A DNA stretch of 10,044 nucleotides from AC-32 sp035473395 (GTDB taxonomy: Bacteria > Actinomycetota > Thermoleophilia > Gaiellales > Gaiellaceae), in the NCBI GenBank assembly GCA_035473395.1, contig DATIOF010000190.1:1-10044 (forward strand), in the 5' to 3' direction. This document shows positions 5,832-10,044 of this stretch, in pieces. Position 1 is the stretch's first letter; every line of letters begins with the position of its first letter. The notes beneath the pieces are model-generated. The model was not told the origin of the DNA. It made no database searches and saw only the letters and a list, made by a program, of their open reading frames with translations. The position numbers were made by a program, and so were the translations under genes.

Positions 5832-6606
5832 ATACCTCTTGCGCTTCGGCGTGCTCGGCTACCTGGCGCTGATTCTGCTCGTGCCGGTCGGGTTCGTCTT
5901 CTACCGCGCCTTCGAGCACGGCTTCGCCCACGCCTGGCACGCCGTCACGACGCCGGAGGCGCTGCACGCGCTCTGGCTGACGCTCTTGATCGCGGCGATC
6001 GCGGTGCCGGTGAACACGATCGTCGGCGTGATCCTTGCGCTCGCGCTCGTCCGCGGCCGCTTCGTCGGGCGCGGCCTGCTGAACGCGGTGGTCGACCTGC
6101 CGCTCGCCATCTCGCCCGTGATCGTCGGCCTCGGGCTCGTGCTGCTCTACGGCCGCGGCGGCTGGCTGGGCGGCCTCGCCGACCACGGCTTGAAGGTCCT
6201 GTTCGCGGTGCCGGGGATGGTGCTCGCGACGATGTTCGTCTCGATGCCGTTCGTGGTTCGTGAGGTCGTTCCGGTCCTGCGGGAGATCGGGATCGAGCAG
6301 GAGCAGGCGGCCGAGACGCTCGGCGCCGCCCCGTTCCAGGCCTTCCGCCGGGTCACCTTCCCGGCGATTCGCGGTGCCGTCGCTTACGGCGTCGTGCTCA
6401 CGACGGCTCGCGCGATCGGCGAGTTCGGCGCCGTCAGCGCGGTCGCCGGGAACGTCGAGGGCAAGACGCAGACGCTGCCGCTCTACGTGAAGGCGCAGTT
6501 CGACGGCTTCGACACCGCCGGTGCGTACGCATCCTCGGTCGTGCTCGCGCTGATCGCGATCGCAGTCGTCGTCTCGCTTCGGGTCCTCCAACCCAAGGAG
6601 CGCTAG
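5824..6606 (+). CDS. cysW: Sulfate ABC transporter permease CysW
   Basis: This is the second membrane permease of the sulfate importer, 260 residues. Hydrophobic segments lie near 8-27, 47-75, 88-109, 124-146, 185-207 and 234-252. The EAA loop is at about 160-180 (EQAAETLGAAPFQAFRRVTF, starting one residue earlier), followed by ARAIGEFGAVSAVAGN, closely matching CysT at the same place. GKTQTLPLYV is typical of CysW. The GTG at 5824 has GAGG (5813-5816) seven bases ahead and overlaps the cysT stop by 8 bp. The stop TAG (6604-6606) shares its last G with the cysA GTG. There is no cysteine. It should act only as a heterodimer with CysT. Confidence 0.93.
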   Translation: MSRYLLRFGVLGYLALILLVPVGFVFYRAFEHGFAHAWHAVTTPEALHALWLTLLIAAIAVPVNTIVGVILALALVRGRFVGRGLLNAVVDLPLAISPVIVGLGLVLLYGRGGWLGGLADHGLKVLFAVPGMVLATMFVSMPFVVREVVPVLREIGIEQEQAAETLGAAPFQAFRRVTFPAIRGAVAYGVVLTTARAIGEFGAVSAVAGNVEGKTQTLPLYVKAQFDGFDTAGAYASSVVLALIAIAVVVSLRVLQPKER

Positions 6607-7598
6607 TGGGCATTTCCGTTGTCGAAGTCAGCAAGCAGTTCAACGCCTTCACCGCGCTGGACCAGGTCTCGGTGGCGATCCCGGAGGGCTCGCTGACGGC
6701 CCTGCTCGGGCCAAGTGGCAGCGGCAAGTCGACGCTGCTGCGCGTGATCGCGGGGCTCGAGGAGCCGGACTCCGGCCAGGTGCTGATCGGCGACCAGGAC
6801 GTGACCGACACGCCCGCGCGCTCCCGCGGGGTCGGGATGGTCTTCCAGCACTACGCGGCCTTCAAGCACATGACGGTCTACGACAACGTCGCCTTCGGGC
6901 TCGCCGTCCGCAAGCGGCCGCGCGCGGAGATCTCGAGGCGTGTGCACGAGCTGCTCGAGCTCGTTCAGCTCGAGGGTCTCGCCAAGCGCTACCCGGCCCA
7001 GCTCTCGGGCGGCCAGCGCCAGCGCATGGCGCTCGCCCGCGCGCTCGCGGTCGAGCCGAGCGTGCTGCTGCTCGACGAGCCGTTCGGCGCGCTCGACGCA
7101 CGCGTGCGCCAGGAGCTGCGCGCGTGGTTGCGGCGGCTCCACGACGAGGTGCACGTGACGACGATCATCGTCACGCACGACCAGGAGGAGGCGATGGAGG
7201 TCGCGGGCCAGATCGTCGTGCTGAACGAGGGTCGCGTGGAGCAGGTCGGCTCGCCGCGCGAGCTCTACGAGCGGCCCGCCAACGAGTTCGTGATGAGCTT
7301 CGTCGGTCCGGTCAACCGGCTCGGAGACACGTTCGTCCGGCCGCACGACGTCGAGGTTCTCAACGAGCCCGAGGGCGACGGTTCGTCAGAGGCGATGGTC
7401 GAGCGCGTCGTCCATCTCGGCTTCGAGGTGCGGGTCGAACTCGTCCGCGAGGACGGCCAGCACCTGACCGCGCAGCTGACCCAGGAGCAGGCCGAGCTGC
7501 TCGAGCTCGAGCGCGGCCAGATCGTCTACGTCCGGCCGAGCCGTGAGACGGTCTTCAATGCGGCTGCCAGGCGTCCGGATCGGCAGCGATCCGGCTGA
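6606..7598 (+). CDS. cysA: Sulfate ABC transporter ATP-binding protein CysA
   Basis: This is a 330-residue ATPase that powers sulfate import by docking on the EAA loops of CysT and CysW. Walker A is GPSGSGKST (35-43), the Q-loop is Q81, the signature is LSGGQ (133-137), Walker B is VLLLDEP (153-159) and the H-loop is H191 in IIVTHD; every catalytic element is present. Residues from about 235 form the CysA-type C-terminal region (FVGPVNRLGDTFVRPHDVEV, then a TOBE-like beta segment). It is somewhat shorter than Escherichia coli CysA (365). The GTG start has AAGGAG (6595-6600) five bases upstream and shares one base with the cysW stop (TAGTG). The last 44 bp overlap, in antisense, the 3' end of the rrf2-type gene. 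Nitrate or molybdate ATPases share the fold, but the neighbours decide for sulfate. Confidence 0.94.
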   Translation: MGISVVEVSKQFNAFTALDQVSVAIPEGSLTALLGPSGSGKSTLLRVIAGLEEPDSGQVLIGDQDVTDTPARSRGVGMVFQHYAAFKHMTVYDNVAFGLAVRKRPRAEISRRVHELLELVQLEGLAKRYPAQLSGGQRQRMALARALAVEPSVLLLDEPFGALDARVRQELRAWLRRLHDEVHVTTIIVTHDQEEAMEVAGQIVVLNEGRVEQVGSPRELYERPANEFVMSFVGPVNRLGDTFVRPHDVEVLNEPEGDGSSEAMVERVVHLGFEVRVELVREDGQHLTAQLTQEQAELLELERGQIVYVRPSRETVFNAAARRPDRQRSG

Positions 7599-8013
7599 CC
7601 TCGTCCGGCAGCTGGCCGGCTGCGACATCGGCGAGGGTGACCGACTCCAGCACCGCGCGCAGGTTGCCGCGGACGGCGATCCACACTTCGCGCAACGGCT
7701 CGGCGGCGCCCGCGTACTCGACCTGCTCGGGCCGCTCGCCGCGGACGTTGGCGATCGGGCCCTCGACCGCCCGGATCACGTCCGCGAGTGAGATCTCGGC
7801 GGGCTCCTTCGCCAGCCAGTAACCACCCTCGGCGCCGCGCTGGCTCTGCACCAGGCCGGCGTGCTTGAGGTCGAGAAGGATGTTCTCGAGGAACTTGAGC
7901 GGGATCTTCTGCGCCTGCGCGATCGTGTCGCCCTTGACGGGGCCGCGGCCCGCGGCTGCGGCGAGCTCGGCGCCGGCCCGCACGGCGTAGTCGACCTTGG
8001 CGGAAACGCGCAT
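7555..8013 (-). CDS. Rrf2 family transcriptional regulator, cysteine-free
   Basis: This is a 152-residue dimeric winged-helix DNA-binding protein. The opening MRVSAKVDYAVRAGAEL, the recognition region around IPLKFLENILLDLKHAGLV (37-55) and the wing SQRGAEGGYWLA (57-68) are standard Rrf2/IscR family. The region where IscR and NsrR carry three Fe-S ligand cysteines (about residues 90-105) has none, and the whole protein lacks cysteine. It therefore cannot bind a cluster through cysteines and resembles CymR, the Bacillus cysteine-metabolism repressor, in this respect. It is convergent with cysA and overlaps it by 44 bp. The ATG at 8013 is supported by the N-terminal family match. There is no Shine-Dalgarno, and a TAGATT hexamer lies eight bases upstream, suggesting a leaderless message. 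A role in controlling the neighbouring sulfur genes is inferred, not shown. Confidence 0.9.
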   Translation of the reverse strand: MRVSAKVDYAVRAGAELAAAAGRGPVKGDTIAQAQKIPLKFLENILLDLKHAGLVQSQRGAEGGYWLAKEPAEISLADVIRAVEGPIANVRGERPEQVEYAGAAEPLREVWIAVRGNLRAVLESVTLADVAAGQLPDEVSRIAADPDAWQPH

Positions 8014-8021
8014 GGAGGCGA

Positions 8022-8040
8022 AATCTAGCCGGGGCTAGAT
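8022..8040. promoter_or_regulatory. Perfect palindrome over the predicted rrf2 -10 box; candidate operator
   Basis: ATCTAGCC-GG-GGCTAGAT (8023-8040) is an 8-bp perfect inverted repeat with a two-base centre. It sits 9 bp upstream of the Rrf2 start codon. On the minus strand its proximal arm overlaps TAGATT (8027-8022), a -10-like hexamer eight bases before the ATG; no good -35 box is visible. The distal arm contains the TAG stop of the upstream diguanylate cyclase gene (8037-8035). Position and symmetry suit an autoregulatory operator. A 7-bp RNA hairpin with a four-base loop is the alternative, but there is no T-run for termination. Confidence 0.45.
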
Positions 8041-9477
8041 CTCGCCCTTGGCCGGCTTGCGCTTGGCCGGCGCGGGTTTCTTCGGCGCCGCGGCGTTCTT
8101 GGGCCGCCGGCGCTCGGGCTGCTTCCGCTCCGAGCGGCCGTTCGCCGGGTCCGGGACGACGCGATTCTTGCCGGCCCGCTTGGCCGCGTACAGCGCCTCG
8201 TCGGCGGCGGCGACGAGGTCGTCCGGAGACGACAGCTCGTCCTTGAGCGCGACGCCGAAGCTCGCCGTGACCGTGAGCGTCTTGCCGTCCGCCACCTGGA
8301 TCGGCGTGGTCTCGAGCTCGACCCTGAGGCGCTCGGCTAGCTTGACCGCGCCGAAGAGGTCGGTCTCGGGAAGAATCAGAGCGAACTCCTCGCCGCCGTA
8401 TCTGCCCGCCAGGTCGACCTGGCGCACGCCTTCGCGCAGGACCTGCCCGACGGCGCGCAGGACTGCGTCGCCCGCCGGGTGGCCGTGCGTGTCGTTCACC
8501 TGCTTGAAGTCGTCGAGGTCGAGCAGGACGAAGGCGAGCGACTCACCGACGCGGTCGGCGCGCCGCCACTCGAGCACGAGCTCCTCGTCGAGCGTGCGGC
8601 GGTTGCCCAGGCCGGTGAGGCTGTCGGTCGTGGCCTGAGAGGCAACCCGACGGAAGTCGCCGAGGAGTCGCATGATCGGCCCGGCGAAGAGGAACGCGAC
8701 CAGGATCAGCAGCGAGAACGACCCGAGCGCCGCATAGCGGACCCGGGCCTGGTACGGCGCGACGTTCGCGGCGATCACGTGCTTGGGCCGGAGCGCGATC
8801 AGGCGCGTGCCGTGCGAGTCCGGCACGAGCGCCGGCAGGCCGCGGTACGAGACGCCGCGCAACCGAATATCTCGGCCGTTGGTCGTGAAGGCCAGGCCGC
8901 CGAGCACGCGGCCGCCCTTCGCAAGCACGAGCCGGTCGCCGAGTCCGTGAGGCGCGTCGTGAGTGAGCTGGGCCGAGAGTCGCCGCCCGAGCGGGACGCT
9001 CGCGACGATCTTTGCGACGCGGGCCCCGTTGACGGTCAGCCAGATGTACCGCTGCACGCCGAGGCCAGGAGGGTTGCCGGCGACTCGCGCCCCACGCAGG
9101 TAGACGGCGAGGCCCGGCGTCTGCCCGGCCAGGCGCCGCAACGTCGCGGTGTCTCGCGTGATCACCGCCCGCTGCACGACCGGCGAGCCCGCGAGATCGC
9201 GCGCGGTGGTGGACGCGTTGTCACCGAGCCGGCCGAGCTCGCGCAGCCCGTTCTGGAGCTGGTCGCGGAGCGCGGAGTCCGTCCGGGCCTGCTCGTTGCG
9301 AAGCGCGTTCGCCTGCAGGATCCGGACGGTCGAGACGATCGGGATCGCGCCGACGATCAGGACGCCGACCAGGAGCTGGATCGCGGACCGCCGGGTGACG
9401 GGAGGCTTGGTTTGCCGCCGGCGGCGAGGTGCCGCATGCTGCTGTTCGGCGACCGTGGGGGTGGCCGCAGAGCTCAT
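8035..9477 (-). CDS. Membrane-bound diguanylate cyclase (GGDEF) with extracytoplasmic sensor domain
   Basis: This 480-residue protein makes cyclic di-GMP from two GTP. Residues 1-30 are cytoplasmic and basic (PRRRRQTKPPVTRR). Transmembrane helix one is about 33-50, an extracytoplasmic region about 51-247 has a helical start then beta-rich segments (sCache-like by layout, low certainty), and transmembrane helix two is about 248-268. The GGDEF domain spans about 283-440. It has TDSLTGLGNRR, the metal-site LLDLDDFKQVNDTHGH (318-333), and active-site GGEEF (361-365). The product-inhibition I-site RQVD (352-355) stands the standard five residues ahead, so the enzyme should be active and feedback-inhibited. 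A tail from 448 to 480 is rich in Lys, Arg, Pro and Ala, which is unusual. The ATG at 9477 has only a weak purine stretch upstream. It lies 21 bp ahead of the rrf2-type gene on the same strand and could be co-transcribed with it. The ligand sensed is unknown. Confidence 0.92.
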   Translation of the reverse strand: MSSAATPTVAEQQHAAPRRRRQTKPPVTRRSAIQLLVGVLIVGAIPIVSTVRILQANALRNEQARTDSALRDQLQNGLRELGRLGDNASTTARDLAGSPVVQRAVITRDTATLRRLAGQTPGLAVYLRGARVAGNPPGLGVQRYIWLTVNGARVAKIVASVPLGRRLSAQLTHDAPHGLGDRLVLAKGGRVLGGLAFTTNGRDIRLRGVSYRGLPALVPDSHGTRLIALRPKHVIAANVAPYQARVRYAALGSFSLLILVAFLFAGPIMRLLGDFRRVASQATTDSLTGLGNRRTLDEELVLEWRRADRVGESLAFVLLDLDDFKQVNDTHGHPAGDAVLRAVGQVLREGVRQVDLAGRYGGEEFALILPETDLFGAVKLAERLRVELETTPIQVADGKTLTVTASFGVALKDELSSPDDLVAAADEALYAAKRAGKNRVVPDPANGRSERKQPERRRPKNAAAPKKPAPAKRKPAKGEI

Positions 9478-9508
9478 CGGTCTCTTATCGGCGTCGAAAC
9501 CCGCTTGC

Positions 9509-9529
9509 TTGAGCCGAGAAACGGCTCAG
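9509..9529. terminator. Hairpin at the stop of the edge surface-protein gene
   Basis: TGAGCCG (9510-9516), loop AGAAA and CGGCTCA (9522-9528) form a 7-bp perfect stem, extended by one wobble pair. On the minus strand the stem begins with the TGA stop of the surface-protein gene and lies about 33 bp before the diguanylate cyclase start. No T-run follows, so it is a weak terminator at best; it may attenuate read-through. Confidence 0.4.
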
Positions 9530-10044
9530 AAGTTCGGGTCTGAGGCGCCCAACTCGTTGGCGCTGCCCTTGAACGTCCACCAGACCATGTCCTGGTTGGA
9601 GGTATCCCGGTAGACCGTGCCTGAGGCCGTGCCGAGCACGACCTTGACCGTGGTTCCGGTGAGGGTCATCTGCGAGTTGTCGAACGTCGCCCCGCTTGCG
9701 TTCGAGTAGTTGCCGACCAGGCCCACGCCGCCGAGGCCGGACAACCACGAGGTGTCGGCCGCGTCCATGAAATAGAGCCAGTCCTCGGAGCCGAAGGTGT
9801 TGATGTGGGCGGTGACCGTGGTCGGCGAGCCGTCCCAGCCCGCGTGGATCAGGGCGGGGTTCACCGCAGCGCTGAAGGTGAGGTCGATCTCGTCGCCGGC
9901 CTCCGGCTTGCCGCTCAGCCCGTGGTTGACGGTCTGCACGTCGCCCGGCGCCGGCAGGGCCGTCGGCGGGAATGGCGGCAGGGGCGGTGGTGGAGGCGGA
10001 GGAGGCGGAGGCGGAGGCGGAGGAGGCGGAGGCGGAGGTGGCGG
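9526..10044 (-). CDS. C-terminal part of a putative surface protein: polyproline linker plus beta-sandwich-like domain (5' end outside window)
   Basis: The minus-strand frame is open from the window edge to TGA 9528-9526, giving 172 residues of a longer protein. The first 21 codons seen (10044-9982) all encode proline. A Pro-rich stretch with Leu, Phe, Thr and Ala follows, then a domain of about 135 residues. That domain starts VQTVNHGLSGKPEAGDEIDL and continues TFSAAVNPALIHAGWDGS, and is rich in Thr, Ser, Gly and Asn with alternating beta-strand pattern. The GD-x-I-x-L-TFS...GW-x-GS pattern recalls Ig-like C-terminal domains of bacterial surface or exported proteins; this is recognition by eye, not a family assignment. 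No cysteine, transmembrane or LPXTG motif is seen. An internal GTG at 9939 could start a shorter reading frame, but the proline-coding frame upstream shows the gene continues. Function is unknown. Confidence 0.75.
   Translation of the reverse strand, partial: PPPPPPPPPPPPPPPPPPPPPLPPFPPTALPAPGDVQTVNHGLSGKPEAGDEIDLTFSAAVNPALIHAGWDGSPTTVTAHINTFGSEDWLYFMDAADTSWLSGLGGVGLVGNYSNASGATFDNSQMTLTGTTVKVVLGTASGTVYRDTSNQDMVWWTFKGSANELGASDPNF
9982..10044. repeat. GGA/GGC trinucleotide tract encoding polyproline
   Basis: The plus strand is an almost pure purine-cytosine NGG repeat (mostly AGG and CGG in irregular alternation) running to the window edge. In the minus-strand frame all 21 codons are CCN. The codon mix is not a perfect tandem unit. 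The G-rich strand has many GG pairs able in principle to form two-tetrad G-quadruplexes, and the tract may vary in length between strains. Confidence 0.85.

Noticed and set aside
5671..6591. Long minus-strand open frame (306 codons) opposite cysT/cysW
   Set aside because: It is highly charged low-complexity sequence, a typical antisense shadow of hydrophobic permease codons.
8479..9543. Long plus-strand open frame (354 codons) opposite the diguanylate cyclase
   Set aside because: It has no recognisable domain; the opposite strand carries GGEEF, the I-site and two membrane helices.
9982..10044. Repeat tract read as a CRISPR array or intergenic satellite
   Set aside because: There are no spacers, and the unit is a codon-phased trinucleotide that encodes proline throughout in the surface-protein frame.

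Overview
The window is GC-rich, with compact, overlapping genes, GTG/TTG starts, an Rrf2 regulator and a secreted TIGR03118-type protein. It reads as a high-GC Gram-positive (Actinomycetota) chromosome. A deep-branching class such as Thermoleophilia is possible, but that is a guess. No plasmid, phage, transposon or CRISPR signature is visible. The region looks like ordinary chromosome with a sulfur-acquisition locus at its centre.

Layout. 1-447 (+) is the 3' part of a ClpP protease gene with its full catalytic triad, followed by tRNA-Thr(TGT) at 477-549. 614-1687 (+) encodes an exported beta-propeller-like TIGR03118 protein. It ends in a perfect 14-bp GC hairpin shared with a convergent minus-strand pair. 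That pair is a Cys/Met-metabolism PLP enzyme (2969-3925) whose stop overlaps the TTG start of a GT1 glycosyltransferase (1710-2972). A 102-bp divergent promoter region (3926-4027) separates the pair from the plus-strand sulfate ABC importer sbp-cysT-cysW-cysA (4028-7598), whose genes all overlap or abut. Convergent with cysA, and overlapping it by 44 bp, is a cysteine-free Rrf2 regulator (7555-8013). Upstream of it on the same strand is a membrane diguanylate cyclase (8035-9477). At the right edge is the C-terminal part of a surface protein with at least 21 consecutive prolines (9526 to the edge).

How the genes may work together. The importer brings sulfate across the membrane. The divergent trans-sulfuration-type PLP enzyme would act on sulfur amino acids, and the Rrf2 protein is a candidate regulator of the locus (inference from position and family). 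Two minus-strand genes, the PLP enzyme and rrf2, have a -10-like TANNNT hexamer 7-8 bases before the start codon and no Shine-Dalgarno sequence, which suggests leaderless mRNAs.

The most unusual points are three. The glycosyltransferase has proline where GT1 enzymes usually have the catalytic histidine, and it is translationally coupled to a sulfur-amino-acid PLP enzyme. A perfect palindrome covers the predicted rrf2 -10 box. The edge protein carries a very long polyproline tract. I found no clear new multi-gene defence or mobile system. The PLP-GT pair is the best candidate for undescribed biochemistry.
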